This document shows, one piece after another, positions 1 through 12,529 of a DNA stretch of 64,000 bases. The notes beneath the pieces were generated by a model that saw only the letters and a list, made by a program, of their open reading frames with translations, was not told the origin of the DNA and searched no databases. Within the stretch, counting starts at the first letter, position 1. Each line of letters opens with the position of its first letter. This DNA comes from Austropuccinia psidii. Taxonomy: Eukaryota > Basidiomycota > Pucciniomycetes > Pucciniales > Sphaerophragmiaceae. The translations under genes and the position numbers were made by a program. The DNA is taken from assembly GCA_023105745.1 (NCBI GenBank), contig JALGQZ010000008.1:49218618-49282617 (forward strand), given 5' to 3'.

Positions 1-1866
1 GACCAAGTATCCAAAAAGGTCACAAGCAAAACTTTACAATAATTATTCCTCCAAATAATAATTTTAAAATAAGTAAAGATTCCATAAAAAAGCCCAAATA
101 CTGCATTTAATTAGAATATTATGAATAAACATGTGAAACAAATTACACCATTAGAATTCCCATGATAAAACACACATATATCATTTTTATGGCATATCTG
201 ATAAGTCAATAACTAATGAGTAATAAGCCAAAGATTCCATAAAAAGACATAAATTCTTATTTATCTCAGAAACCAACAAAACCACATGTAAAATAAGTTG
301 AAACATTGGATTTGCCATGAAATCTTACTCATACAGAAGTCTTATTTCATTCCTCTAAAGTTAATACTTAAGGAATTGAGCTGAATATATTACAATTTTT
401 TGGTCAGTGCATACATTCATGGTTTTTAGCTAATATCTCTTGAAATATAACTGATAAAGAGTTAAACCAAGAATAAAGTTAGCTCCTAATCATTTTAAGA
501 ACACAGATATGAGCTCTATTTGACAATTTATGAACAAGGGTATAACTAGGAAAGGTTTATTGAACAAAATTGCTAAAGCAGTTGACCACTTTGTTGTGAA
601 AGTGGCCCTAGCTTAAAATAAAGTGGATATTCAGGCTCTATCAGCTCATGTGTGAAGAATGATGTTTTTTTATCAAAATATTCAAGGTAAAACCCCCTGA
701 AATCAAGGTTTGAGGTTTAAAATATTGAATTTCAATAGAAAAGATGAGATACAAGAAAAATCATCACAAATAGAGTTTAGATGATGTAATGAAATGCTCT
801 TGGTAGCTCAATATGGACATGCCAAGATATCAGAACTAACTCTCTGAATGGCTTAAGCGTTTATCACTTAGAAGTTATTAATGATCAAGGCTTAAGCTTA
901 AAATGTATCATTTATGATCACTCACTGTAATCTTATTTTAAGCTTAACAGTTATATAAGTGATAAAACTGGTGAATATTATGATATTAAATGAGATAAGA
1001 TGGTTTGATCATGATTTCATCATCACTAAACTCAAAATACTGATCATTTACAGTAGATAAAGTCATTACACGTCTACTAGAAGCCTTCTGGACTCTAGAA
1101 GGGAGGAACTTACTTTAAATAGAGCCCTTCTTACTATACATCCCCCTCAGATGCATCAAAAACAATAAAACATTAAATAAAAAGGTAAAATCTTTATTCT
1201 GTATAAATAAATTATTTAGCTTATCAAAGAACAAAGGTAATATTTTTGATAATTATAAATCTTGACATGATTACTCCACTTTTCTAATTTTTTCCTTATA
1301 TTTCTCTATAAATCTTATTTTCCAGGTAAAATTAAGAATATTTGTAATTTCTCTTATTTTATTTTGTAGATACAATTTAAATAAGTTGTATTTACATTTT
1401 TGGGTGTAAAAAGTGTCAAAATTACTATATTAAGTGCTAAAAGTAGGTTATTTTCTCTTGAATAATAATTTCTCTCTATCATTACTCTTAATAATTCTTT
1501 TATTAATATAAATAGTATTTATATTAATATATAACATTAATATTGGTAATATTATTGCTATTAAGTGTGTTTTATTATTATAAAACAATTTTTTAAGCCT
1601 TATTATTTGTTAGTAACAATAATAAAGAGCTTCAAAATATATTGATTATTATATATTAATGTATTCATTTTTATTATGTAATAATGTTATAATATAAATT
1701 ATATTATTATTTTTATTTAATAATATAATAATTCTGTGGCATAATTGTAATGACTGTTTATTACTATAGTTATCTTTCCTCTTTCATTCATTTAATAAGG
1801 AAATTCATAGCACAATAAGTGAAATATTTGGAATATTTACATATTGTTTCATAGTCAAACCTTACA
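1..1866 (+). mobile_element. F-type LTR, truncated by left window edge
   Basis: This stretch aligns along nearly its whole length with the F LTRs at 34941-36974 and 43628-45646, but is much more diverged. Shared landmarks are the early GGTCACAA block, the TCATAGTCAAACCTTACA end at 1849-1866, a degenerate TATA-like box near 1113-1123, and a perfect 13-bp inverted repeat at 1502-1528. By comparison with F only about 18 bases are missing at the left, so the window opens almost at the LTR start. The downstream bases belong to element E rather than to a retrotransposon interior. It is therefore either a solo LTR or the 3' LTR of an element lying to the left. Confidence 0.85.
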
Positions 1867-1923
1867 GTATTTGACACTTTTCCAGGTATGTTAAAGACCT
1901 CTTTTCAATCTCTTTGTAAAGAT
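1867..1923 (+). other. Sliver of element E gag between two LTRs
   Basis: These 57 bases are not LTR sequence. The last five, AAGAT, are repeated just after the solo LTR that follows, so this piece was contiguous with 3850 onward before that LTR inserted. Joined to it, the sequence matches the acidic N-terminal part of a D/E-type gag only weakly. Confidence 0.6.
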
Positions 1924-3849
1924 TGTGAGCCTTGAGGTATATTTTACATACCCAAATAGGCCACAATTATCTTAAAAAGAAATTTTGAATTATACATAAC
2001 TCATAAATCATGCATATATTCAAAATTCATCATTTTTGATTTCAGAAAATATGAATAACTTTTTATTGAGTAAGTTAATCCATGGATTTAAGGCCAAATT
2101 TGGATTCTACACAAAAATTCACCCAGGGTAGCTCCATACACTGAATAAGCTCAAATTAACTGTTTGAGGTGGTGATATGGAAAATACTTCAACACCACAT
2201 AATTAATACCACATAAAAGATCTGTGAAAAGTTTGGTTTTTCTTGATTTTACGCCAAAATACTGGGAAAGTGAGAAATCCCATGTTACATATACACTAAG
2301 AATAGTGTTATACATGTTTTGAGAACTTAATATTATGGTATTCTTACATGCACTTTTGGTACACCCATAGTGGATATCTCACTTAAAGCTTAAATTTCTA
2401 TTTTGACATGAAAAATAAGCAAGGGGGACAAAAAGACATCAAAGAGAGCCAGGGTACCCAACTTCTGAGGCCCCAGAGGCGTGGATAGCTCCAGAGCTTG
2501 GTTCCATGGCTGATCTTGACCCAATTGGTAAACTAAACCTCTTTGGGAACTTGGTTACCAAGTTATAACTACTGTAAAACACCAGATATAGCAAATAACC
2601 TACCATTTTGACGTGCCAAGGAGGTAAAGAGCTACTTACACTCCTGTAACCATGACAATTACTAATGAATTTCCATGGATAAACCCCAAAATAGTAATTA
2701 AAACCCTTTTTGGACCTTTATCCATTGATTTACCTCATAGCAACCAGTCAAACACTGATATTTGCAATTCTACGTAGAAATGAGGTAAAAACTTCAAAAA
2801 TTCATTAAAAATACAATTCTTAATGAATCTTTCTGAAACTTTCAGAACCAATTTAGAACTGTATTATCTATGGTACAACTAAAAAGAATTACAGTTTTAC
2901 TAGTAAAATTCAACGTTTTACTTACAGTCCATTTTTGGTTATTCTACGCGAAACACTGAATCTTCAAAAATTCACAGTAAATACAACCTGTGATGAAATT
3001 GTCAATAACATCAATAACTTTGGGAAATCAATGATTAATTTGGAATAAAAGAAGATTTACAAATGTTACTCTTTTTATTCTTAACCATATTGGGGTTGGT
3101 AGTCACGTAAAAGCATCAATTAAGCAATTATGACAATTTTATGTGACAACAGATGATGTAAGTACTAATCCAAAAGGGTTCAATGCTTTCTCACTCACTG
3201 GTTTTCCAGTTTGCTCCATGGCACGCCTCTGTGAGCTGTTGTTGACTTAAAAGAGACCTTCTCTTGCTGTTTTTTCCAAAGAAATCATCTTATTATCATT
3301 TTATATCATTGTTACCAACAAGTAAGTATTAGTTAAAACTATTCTTAAGTGTTTTAAATCTTTCAGAATCAATCAGAAAAACGTGAAATCATAGAATCCA
3401 ACTATATATTGTTGAAATCCTGCTATAAATCATTTTGATCTCTTAAATCCACAATTCTACATCAAATTTCTCTACTTTTATCTATCAATAAGTTATTTGG
3501 AGTATTAGTGAGTCATTTATCTTGAATTCTTAAAGTTTTTCTCTAGTAATAGTTTTCTTCAAGAATTATCTTTAAAAAAATTTTTGCAAAAGATAATTAT
3601 ATATTGAAATAATTTTATTATTTTAATAAAAGAAGTTTTTATTATTAAATTCTTCTTGTAATTGATTCTTGTAGACAATTACTTGCTCACTGTTAAAATC
3701 ACTAGTAGTGCTTAACACATGAAAGAAATAATTCTTTAATTTTTTAATTGTGGTTATAATAATATTTTATTTTTATGTTTCATAAGAACAGACATAGTAC
3801 TGTTGATTAATAAGCAATATTATCATCAGTTTCATAGTCACATCTTACA
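1924..3849 (+). mobile_element. Solo LTR of an F-related family
   Basis: The sequence begins TGTGAGCC and ends CATCTTACA, like the F LTR termini (TGTGAGCC...CCTTACA), and spans 1926 bp, close to the F LTR length. It is flanked on both sides by AAGAT (1919-1923 and 3850-3854), a perfect 5-bp target-site duplication. No internal region or second LTR is present, so it is a solo LTR left by LTR-LTR recombination. It interrupts the gag remnant of element E. Confidence 0.88.
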
Positions 3850-4905
3850 AAGATGGTGAAGAGAAGGAGGAGACTTTTGTGGAATAGGATGAGTATGATG
3901 GTATTGAGATTGACCCTGATTCTGTGGGTGAATCTAGTCCAGTCTAATCAGCCTGGATCTCCCCAGTCTGAAGACTCTGTATTGGCTATCTGGCAACAAA
4001 TGACCCAAATTATGGCCAATCTTCAAGTCTCTTAATATTCTGAAGCTTCAAGACCACCAACCTTCAAGACTACATATATGAAAGCACCAGAATGTTCTGA
4101 TGGCACTTGAACCTTCAAAGTCAGGAGTTTTATACAGTCCTGCCAGCTTTTGTTTCATAATGATCAGGCAAATTTCTCAGAATACAAGAAGAAAGCTCTT
4201 TTTCAATTAATTTCTCATTGGAATGGCTTCAAAATGGATTGAGACATACCTTCTCAATTGCACCAATCAAGACACAGAATACCTTCTCAATAATCAGGAG
4301 CTTTTTGAATCCCAACTCTTTACCTTATTTTGAGAACCAATTGAAGTCAGAAAAGCTGAAGAAGAGCTAGATGACTTAAGAATGAAAGAAGGTGGACATG
4401 TATGGCTGTAAATTTCCAATTTTAAGAGCCTAGAGTCAGAAAATGGAGATTGGGGGTGAAAGGGCTTCCAAGAATCATTATAGGAAGGGATTGGCGTTGA
4501 AATTTCTGAATCAATGATCATCCCATACTTCAATCAATGATTCTCTTCAAGACTTAATGGATGCTACCCTGGAGCTGGATATCAGGTACCATGAGGCAGA
4601 ATTAGAAGAATAATTTTCAATAAAAGAAGACTGAAGCCTCAAAGTAAATTCCTCCTTATCCTCAAAATGATTCAAGCTCATGTCTAAAGAAGAAAAATTT
4701 CATGGTTCAGAAAAGGGACAAGTCCCATTCTTCCCTCTTGAATAAGGACCACAAGTGTATGGGTTCTGAAAAATAAATTTTATAGAAGGAGGGCTTGTGT
4801 ACCTATTGTGGCTGGAAGAATAGTATTGAGGCTTTGGACTCCTCAGTGTTCCCCTTTTTACTTGTGACTCACCATACCAAATATACGTTTGAGCTCCCTT
4901 CTTTC
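3850..4905 (+). pseudogene. Element E gag remnant (Ty3/Gypsy chromovirus, D family)
   Basis: No long frame is open, but short stretches in shifting frames match the D gag at 17705-19009. Around 4078 there is the equivalent of D's MKAPDSFDG. It is followed by the FIQSCQL-FHND block near 4125-4170, the FETQLFTLFG-type segment near 4305-4330 and the NLRMKE-type segment near 4370-4390. The many stops and indels show an old, dead copy. The open frame from 3853 rich in Arg is not the gag frame. Gag would form the virus-like particle that packages the element's RNA. Confidence 0.75.
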
Positions 4906-6590
4906 CCAAGCTTCAATCAGACTTTTTAGTCATTGATACTCCCAAGGGAGAAGAAATCATATTGGGATTTGAATTTCTGAATAACTTCAATTCCCATCTT
5001 CTGTGCATATTCCTTTTTTAAACTCCCCTCAGTCATCACTAATTGCTAGAGATGAAGTCTTAAATGAGATAAAAGATTCTGCGGAATATAATTCTATATC
5101 TTCACTTCATCTCTTCAATGAAAATATGGATGTCCATCTTTCATCTCATAATGACTCCTTGGCGGAGTTGTGGGATGAAGAGGAAGAGGAAGAGGAAATT
5201 TAAACCGTGATGAAGGTTGTTCCTTCTGCTTATCACCTATATTTGGATGTATTCTCCAATATGAAAGAAAAACAACATTGTCCTTGATGTGCCTGTGATC
5301 ACCATATCAAATTGAATGGGTCTCTACCTCCAATTGATATCATATACTCTTTATCAAAAAAATATCAGGGATACTCAGGACCTACATTTGAGAGAACTTA
5401 GAGAATGCTTTAATCCATTGATTCTATTATTCAACAGGAGCACCTGCTCTTTTGTCAACAAGAAGGATGATGGATTCCATTTTTGTGTTGATTAACACAA
5501 TTTAAATTCTGTTACTAGGAAGAAAAAATATCCTTTTCCTCCTATGAATCCACTTCTCACTTTTTTTAATGGTTCTTCTATCTTCTCTAAGATTGATCTG
5601 TGTGGTGCATATAACCAGCTCAGAATCAAGGAAGGTGATGAACATTTTACAGCATTTAGAACTAAATATAGCAGTTATCAGTATTTGGTTATGCCATTTG
5701 GGATCAGCAATGCTCCTGCCTCTTCTCAAAGCCTTTTCAATTATATTTTCTCTGATCTTCTGGATGTTGATTTTATGGTTTATTTGCATGAAATTATGGT
5801 CTTTTCCAATTCTGAGGAAGAACATGTCACTCATGTGTCAACTGTTCTTGCCAGACTCAAAGCTAATACCCTTTTTCCAAGGTTTCCAAGTGAATTTTTA
5901 ATTATTCTAGTGTTTAAATTTTTAGTTTCCGTTTTTTTCTGGAGGCCTCAAGATGGACCAAGAAAAAGCACAGAAATCTCTCAGTTTTCTTCCTCCAAGA
6001 AACCTCAAGGCTTTCCAAACAATCCTTGACTTGGTCAACTTCTATCGCTAATTCATAAATAATTATTCCAAGAAAATGACTTCACTCACCAAGTTTCTCA
6101 AAGAGATTCAGGTTTCCCCCTCAATGAGGAAGCCCTCAGAAAATCAAAGAGGCTTTCACCACAGCTCCATTTCTCTCCCACCTCAACCCTTCTCTACCAA
6201 CCATTGTAGAGGAGGATGCCTTCCATTATGCCTTGGGTGTTTTACTGAGTAAAGAAAACATCCTATTGCATTTGATAGCTGCAAGTTACTTCCAGAAGAG
6301 CTCAATTATGAGATTCATGACAAGGAAGTCCTTGTAATAGTTTTTTCTCTCAAGCACTGGAGGTCTTTTCTTCTTCCACTCTCTTACTTGGTTTAATTTC
6401 TTGCCAATCACTCATATCTTCAGTACTTCATGTCCTCCAAGATTCTCACTTGCTGTCAATCCTTCAGGGCGGAATTACTTCCAATATTTCACCTTTCAAT
6501 CACCTACCACCCTGGCCACTGTGGTACTCCATACCAATTATTCTAGTTTCAATCTTACCAAATATAATAATACAAAAAAGTGGTGGAATA
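4906..6590 (+). pseudogene. Element E pol remnant: protease, RT and RNase H
   Basis: The protease tail is visible near 4925-5003 (IDTPKGEEIILGFEF, matching D's IDSPKGEDLILGYDF). An acidic linker at 5003-5203 is followed by RT from 5544 to about 5890, with SKIDLCGAYNQLRIKEGDEH and the FRTKY-S-YQYLVMPFG block. The RT catalytic box reads YLHE where the family has YLDD, so one catalytic Asp is replaced by His and the other by Glu. RNase H pieces continue in several frames to about 6590. D-family pol has the same order, but D lies on the opposite strand. The integrase half is missing here and reappears at 50300-51070, beyond all the nested insertions. Confidence 0.85.
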
Positions 6591-7200
6591 ATTTATAGGA
6601 ATAAAAATAAAATTGTGGAATAACTCTGGGTATGGAAATGAAAATTAAGGAATCAGTCCTCAGATAGAAATAAGAAGAAGCAGAATTTTGGAGGAATTAT
6701 AGAATAAAACTATGAAATTTCTGGAGAGGAAATGGGTGATTTTGCAAATTGCAGAATAACTTGTTGGAAAGAAGATTGCGAAATGATAGAAAAATTCCTG
6801 AATAGGTTGGAGGAATAGAAATAAAATTCTTGAACAACTCTGGAAATAAAAATAGGAATCACGGAATAACTCTGGAGATGGACATAGAAATTAGGGAAGA
6901 CTCAGGGGAAAATGTAGGAATAATTACAAAGAAAATGAAAATTGCAGAATAACTCTTGAGATGGAAATAAGAATGAGTAAATAGCTCCAGATATAGAAAT
7001 AGAAAATAAGAATTACTCCCAAGAAGAAAATCAAATTGCAGCATAAATCTAGAAATGTACATAGGAGCTATGTAATAACTCTGGAGATGCAAATAGGAGT
7101 TACATAATAACACTGGAGATGGAAATAGGAATGAGGGATGACTCTGAATATGGAAATAGGAATTGGGGAATAGCTCCGGAGATGAAAATTAAATTTCAGA
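6585..7200 (+). repeat. Degenerate minisatellite, about 30-36 bp unit
   Basis: About 16-18 imperfect copies of a unit close to GGAATAACTCTGGAGATGGAAATA followed by a short A/G-rich tail run head to tail. The clearest copies are at about 6860-6900, 6945-6980 and 7070-7160. There is no coding signature. The array starts exactly where the RNase H remnant of E fades. Confidence 0.75.
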
Positions 7201-7289
7201 ACTCTGAAACTAGGTAAATCAAACCGTAAAGAAATCCTAGGGAGTAATCAAGAAGATTAAAGTTTCAACCAGAAGAATTTCAATTACAA

Positions 7290-7975
7290 TAGAAAAGACT
7301 GATTTCCTCACCTTTTTCAAATCTAATGGCAGTGTAATCAATAAAAAAACTGTATTTTCCCCATATTATTCACTTCAGATAATAATATTGACAGCACAAT
7401 CATGTTAATAAAATGACATGATTTTGATAGGAAAAAACCCCACTAGCCAAATTATCTCAATTACATTACATGATTGTGATAAGAAAAGAAACACCAGAAA
7501 AATTCTCTCATCAAACACATAACAAGGTGACCAAAAAGAAAAATCTCACCAGCTAAATTCTCTCAAAGTTGTCACATGAGTAGAGGATACTTCAATTATC
7601 AGAAATTGTATTTTCCCCACGTTCTTGGAAAAAAAAACTCACACCAGTCAAATTATCTCAAATAAATCACATCATTTTGATGAGAAAAACATCACAAGAA
7701 AAATTCTCTCAGCAAACATGCAAAAAACTCACCAAAAAGAAAAATCTGGCCAGCTAAATTCTCTCAAACATTTCATATGACTTGAAGATATTCAATTATC
7801 AGAAGCTGTATTTTCCTCACTTTCTACAAAAGAATAAACTGTCCCCAGCCAAATTATGTAAATTCAATCACATGGTTTTGAAAAAAAAAAACCACCAGAA
7901 ACATTCTCCCAGAAAACATGTTACCAAACCAAAAGTTATATTTCTAACCAGCTAAATAATCTCAGCTATGATTTT
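7290..7975 (+). repeat. Tandem repeat, about 200-256 bp unit, three copies
   Basis: The anchor TGTATTTTCC recurs at 7351, 7607 and 7807. Each copy also carries CAGCTAAAT-TCTCTCAAA, a TCAC-CATTTTGAT block and a stretch ACCAGAAAAATTCTC. The copies are diverged from one another. No open reading frame of note is present, and the origin is unknown to me. Confidence 0.7.
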
Positions 7976-8130
7976 TACAAGTATGTAGTTTTGAGATGCT
8001 CTATGGAAGGCCAAAAGGTATACATAGAGGTCTTCTCTCCCTCATTTCCAAAAAAATCCAATGGAACAAGCTCCCACTCTTGAGGATCATAAACATCCCT
8101 GAACCTTCACAATATCTAGAGTGATAGTAG
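7976..8130. other. Unassigned sequence left of element A
   Basis: I see no gene or repeat here. The stretch borders the 3' LTR of element A. Its last bases do not match the five bases after the other A LTR (GTTCT at 49744), so no target-site duplication for A could be shown. Confidence 0.5.
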
Positions 8131-9869
8131 TGTTTTTTTAAGGTGTGGATATGAAAATTTGATTAAAAATCAAGTAATTTTTGCTTAAGATTTAAGATTT
8201 TTGAAAGAAAACATGCCAAACTTATTTTCTAACTCTCTAAGTATAAAAAAAATATTATAATTATTTATTGTTTTACCAACAATAAAACCCTATCCAAAAA
8301 TAATCTACAAGAGATATTCAAGGCTACAAAAGAAATTTCTTCAAGGGAAATTTATACAGGAATTAATTGAGCAAAGAGCTGAAGGAAACTAATACAAGAA
8401 AAAATTCTTCAAAAATATCAAAGATAAAACATGCCCAAAAGTCAGCATAGTGAGTTTGGAAGCAAAGTGACAAAGCTAACAGTGATGAAAAATGCTTGAA
8501 TTGACTTATGAGGTGGTTCAAGGGTAAAAATGATTATAATAATGTTTTCACTTGGTTAAAAGGTTTAAATTGATTTAAAAAGGGTGGTTTGAATCTGTTA
8601 TTAATTAGTTTAACAGCTTTTAGACTAATTATAAAAGGAAAAGATTCTAACATGAAGAGAAAAGTGGGGCACAGAAGACATTCTATCATAGCCACCAATT
8701 TCCTTACCCAAAAAGTGGGATTCTCTCTTTTCAGTCGTGAGAAACACTCTGAAAACAGAGAAGCCAATTATGAAATCTATGAACACTGGTTTGAACCAAA
8801 AAAGTTCTGGTTCTAGCCAATTTAGGCTCTTAAATAAGCCATTACTATAGTAATACCTGATCCCAAGGCTTAAAAACACATCAGAATGTGTATAAAACAT
8901 TTCAAAGGCAGGTAAAACTATTTCACTAAGATTTTTTAACTTAAGGGTAGTTCTACTCTCTTGGAAACAGTCAAAACTACCCTGTTCAGTATCAAAACTA
9001 CGTCATCACATGAGGCACAGACCCTGTGACTCATTTCCGACCCAAAAGTGATGAATGTTTGCTTGAATTTTGACATTTAACACCCGTAAGCAAGAAATTT
9101 TGGGGAGTCTGGCACCCTTAGAGCCAAGATTTCTTTTCTCCCCCAGAATTAATCTTTCCAATTTATTTTTTCTTTAATACCTCATCATGTACTATACTTG
9201 TAATTTACAGATGTAATTTAATTGAGTTTTTTCTGTACAAAACTTTAATAATTGATATATCATATGTAAATCAAAGCTCACTTATGTAACACATGCACAC
9301 AGTTTGACATTTCAATTGAAAATACTTCAATTCCTCATAGCTTCTAAGCTACATACCACACCTCCATTTCAACAGAAAAGTTGATGTCTCACACCAAATG
9401 TGATGTGAATTCAATTAAGGTTCTTAGTATTTTCACTTTTTTATACAGAAAATATTTGAAACTTAATTTAAGCATATTTAGAGTTGAGTTGTGGAAATTT
9501 TACCCAGAGGTGACCCCACCTTATTTCTTATGAGGAATCCAATGATAAAAATAAGTTTTATATGTTTATTTTTTGGATGAAAACCTCTAATAATTTTCAT
9601 TCAACTTTTTTCCAAAAATATTTGAATTTAATATTCTTGTTGAAAATTCATTTAACTGAATTTTATCAAGTAAAAATATATTTTCACAATTTCAAATTTC
9701 AAAGTAATTTTCTTTTTGATTCATAATTAAAATTTTAATTTTGTATATAAGTCTTATATTTATATTCAATTTCTTTTTATAATATAAATAAACTCCTTTG
9801 ATTTGTTATTATATAATTTTTTATTCTTCATGGTGTTTTGGGTGTTTGAAAATATCGCCAATGCTCACA
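8131..9869 (-). repeat. Element A 3' LTR
   Basis: The sequence aligns with the LTRs at 45804-47585 and 47977-49743, sharing the TAAGGTGTGGATATGAA start and GCTCACA end. On the minus strand it runs TGTGAGC...CCTTA, the same termini as the F LTR. A T-run has expanded at the distal end, so the exact outer boundary is uncertain by a few bases. Short open frames within it, for example 8534-8900, show no protein features. Confidence 0.85.
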
Positions 9870-9885
9870 TTCCCTCCCACTAAAG
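9870..9885 (-). other. Element A polypurine tract
   Basis: On the minus strand the bases just before the 3' LTR read AGTGGGAGGGAA, the expected primer for plus-strand DNA synthesis in LTR retrotransposons. Confidence 0.8.
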
Positions 9886-11392
9886 ATGACTAATACTTTG
9901 TAATATTTTCTGTTCTGTTTGTCTAAAACTTCTGAGAATTTTTGTAGCTTCAGGTATATCTTTTTCTCCCAACCATTAATCTTCACAAGTTGGGTCACTG
10001 TACCTGACAAGGTATTCCCTTACTTTCTTAATCCTAAATTTTCTTTCTTTGAGAACTTCTTTCTTAGTACCAGATGATTTAATAGGAGGTATATGTTGGA
10101 AAACGTTATTCCTCAAGGGGAATTTTTCAGAATCAGCAGATTTGTATGTCTTTATTAAGTTTACTGGAAATTTAGTATGCTTATTACTAAGTTTCACAGA
10201 TAATCTCACTTCAACAGAATTTTCTCCATGGAGGACTTCAATAACAAAAGGCCTTGCAAAGGATTCTTTGATTGTTTTACAACATTTGAGGTTATTGAAG
10301 TTAGTGGTGGATACTAGTACTAAATCCCCTACTTTTAAGTCTGGAGTGGCATGTGATTTGTCCCATTTGTCTTTGGTATATGCAAATGAGTCTTCCATGC
10401 ACCTCATTACATTATTTCTAGCCTTTTCTAATACTTATTTGAAGCTATCAGCTGCACGATGTATCTCAACAAAATTCTTCCTCAAGGAATCTTGGGGTAG
10501 TCTGGGATTCCATCCTTTTTCTATAATAGCAGGAGTTTAATTGGTACTGGCATTAATGGATGGTTTGTATTCCAATTACAGTACAGGTAACAGGGTACAT
10601 CAATAATGGGTGAATCCATCACAATATTTGAGCTCTAGGCCATAAGCACAAAGTTTTCTGACCATGTCTTCCAAGGTTTGGATCATTTGTTCAGCTAGAC
10701 CATCAGTTTGTGAATGGTAAGCTGTAGAGAAGGATGACTTTGTTCCAAATAATTAGTGAAGGTTTTTCCATAGTACTGAGGTGAATTTGGGATCTCTGTC
10801 ACTAATGATGTTAGTGAATATGCCAGTCCATTACAATGCTCTATTCCATATCAGAAGAGCTTTATACATGGCTGTATCTTCTTTGTGACATGGAAGAAAT
10901 ATTGGAGTCTTACTGAACCTTTCAACAATCACTAGGAATGCATTATAGATTTTCTAACCCCCTGGTGGTAGAACAGTTACCCCATCCATATGGAAAATTT
11001 CCAAAGGTCCTCCGGGTTCTTGAATTTTGATTATATTTCCAAGCTTCTTGCCAGTAGATTTATTTGCCTTTTGGAATTTGTCACAGGTTTTGCAATACTC
11101 TGCAGCATCTTTTTGCCACGTTGGGCACCATATACGGCCTTGACTTTCCCCCTTTTTCTGTCCTCAGATAGGGGCTGTGATGGAACTCTTTTGGCACAAA
11201 ATTGATTAAGGATCCATGTACAACTGTCATTACACATGTGTATTTAGTCCTATAGTAAATTATGCAATCAAGTTAATTAAATCTTCCTTACTAATATGAT
11301 TTATTCCATATTCCATCTAAGGCATCTATCAAGGAGTTATCTTTAGAGTGTTTGGGAATTATTGGCATAGGATGCTACAATTCCTATCCTGA
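9886..11392 (-). pseudogene. Element A integrase and chromodomain (3' part of pol)
   Basis: Minus-strand fragments follow F pol closely. The WCPTWQKDAAEYCKTCDKFQ zinc-binding tail lies near 11120-11070 (one Cys of the F motif is Phe here). Then come MDGVTVLPPGG for the first catalytic region, [10 protein letters not shown] for the second Asp and [14 protein letters not shown] for the catalytic Glu. The 143-codon frame at 9976-10407 holds the integrase C-terminal domain ([13 protein letters not shown]) and the start of a chromodomain (RKFRIKKVREYLVRYSD). Stops and small indels occur throughout. The upstream half of pol lies beyond element D at 20534-22445. The enzyme is dead. Confidence 0.9.
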
Positions 11393-12091
11393 TGTCACAG
11401 GGGCTCTTCTAAATGAAGAGGGCCTGGCACTCAGTGAATAGACTTACTTATGGAGGGCTCAGAACAAATACTCAATTGATAAGAGTAATTCAATAAGATA
11501 ATAAATTCCTAGTCATAAAATAATAAGCATTAATAGATATGAGAGAAAAACAAAAGCAATAATAGAGAGCCAACCATGAATAATCCTGTATCACTGTTTC
11601 AACCTGTTGAGAAAAGAGAAAAGGATTAATAAAGGATATGGCCACCATGACTCTACTGAAGAGGTGAGGGAAGGCAAAGACTAACTTAATAATTAATAAA
11701 ATAATATTAAATAATAAATCCAATATTTTAATTAACTGGGGGACAAATCCCCAGGTGGGTGAAAGGGGGCTGGTGTATGTGAAAAAATACCAGCCTGGAG
11801 TTTGAGTGTTGAGAGACCATGATTGTATGATTGAGAAACCTGTATTTGAGATGTGAAACTGTATTGGTGTATCCAATACAGATATTTGAATCAATACAGG
11901 TATTTGCACCTGTATTGAAGGAAGGCCTGTATTTGGTGAATACTGTATTTGTGTTTTGCCTGTATTGAGCTGTATTGAGGTTGGAAACTGTATTTGGTGA
12001 ATCTTCCATGAAACCCCTTTCTGATTAGGTGTTGGAAGATTTTCCCTTAGTAATGAGTGGTAATGCCCTGCCTGTCTCCATGGCTGTGACA
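11393..12091 (-). repeat. Element D 3' LTR (699 bp)
   Basis: It is bounded by TGTCACAG and CTGTGACA. The 200-codon minus-strand frame at 11490-12092 that spans it is not a gene: it comes from repeated TGTATT/AATACA strings in the LTR and recurs in the other D LTR. A related LTR enters at the right edge of the window. Confidence 0.95.
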
Positions 12092-12107
12092 TTACCCCCC
12101 TCTTGAA
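12092..12107 (-). other. Element D polypurine tract
   Basis: On the minus strand the sequence reads AAGAGGGGGGTAA directly before the 3' LTR, a classic plus-strand primer. Confidence 0.85.
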
Positions 12108-12529
12108 AGTGGTGAGCTCTGAGCATCATAAAAGTAGTGATTATTGATAAGATCAACTGAATTCTTCTTCTCCCAAATTACTCAATTCTCATCTCTCAAA
12201 ATCCCCCTTCATTATCAAAATTTCAACCTCTTTTCATCTTCACAAATTGTAGGTCCTTCTTCTTTGACTTGATTCTGATTCTTCTCCTCTTCACAACTTT
12301 TTTCACTTCATCATTTTTTTTTCGATTTATTTTTTGGTCTTCATCTCACTGCAGAGTTATTCATTCAATTTGTCTTGAGTCCTCATTGCTCATGATAAAT
12401 AGTGACTTCAGGTGTATGTCCTAAGAACCCACTGCCACTCCATCAATTCTGTCTTCAATTTGGCTTTGTCGTGCTTGAAATATTTCAGCATTCCTTGAAT
12501 GATTCCCCCAATTGTTGTTTTTATGGGGT
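12108..12529. other. Element D 3' untranslated tail, no gene
   Basis: The stretch is low-complexity and T/C-rich on the plus strand, between the D polypurine tract and the TGCGCAAAA array. I see no coding or structured feature. Confidence 0.6.

Noticed and set aside
3853..4035. Arg-rich 60-codon plus frame at the start of E
   Set aside because: The register does not match D gag; the true gag register here is full of stops.
8126..8130. Target-site duplication for element A
   Set aside because: The bases before 8131 and after 49743 (GTTCT) do not match. The left end has an expanded T-run, so the true edge may be displaced.
8534..8900. Frames of 75-91 codons on both strands
   Set aside because: They lie within the A 3' LTR; related LTRs do not keep them open.
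11490..12092. 200-codon minus-strand frame and its 93-codon relative at 11728-12009 (again at 20170-20451)
   Set aside because: It lies wholly in the D LTRs, recurs because the LTRs are copies, and is built from Gln/Tyr/Asn/Thr repeats of TGTATT strings.
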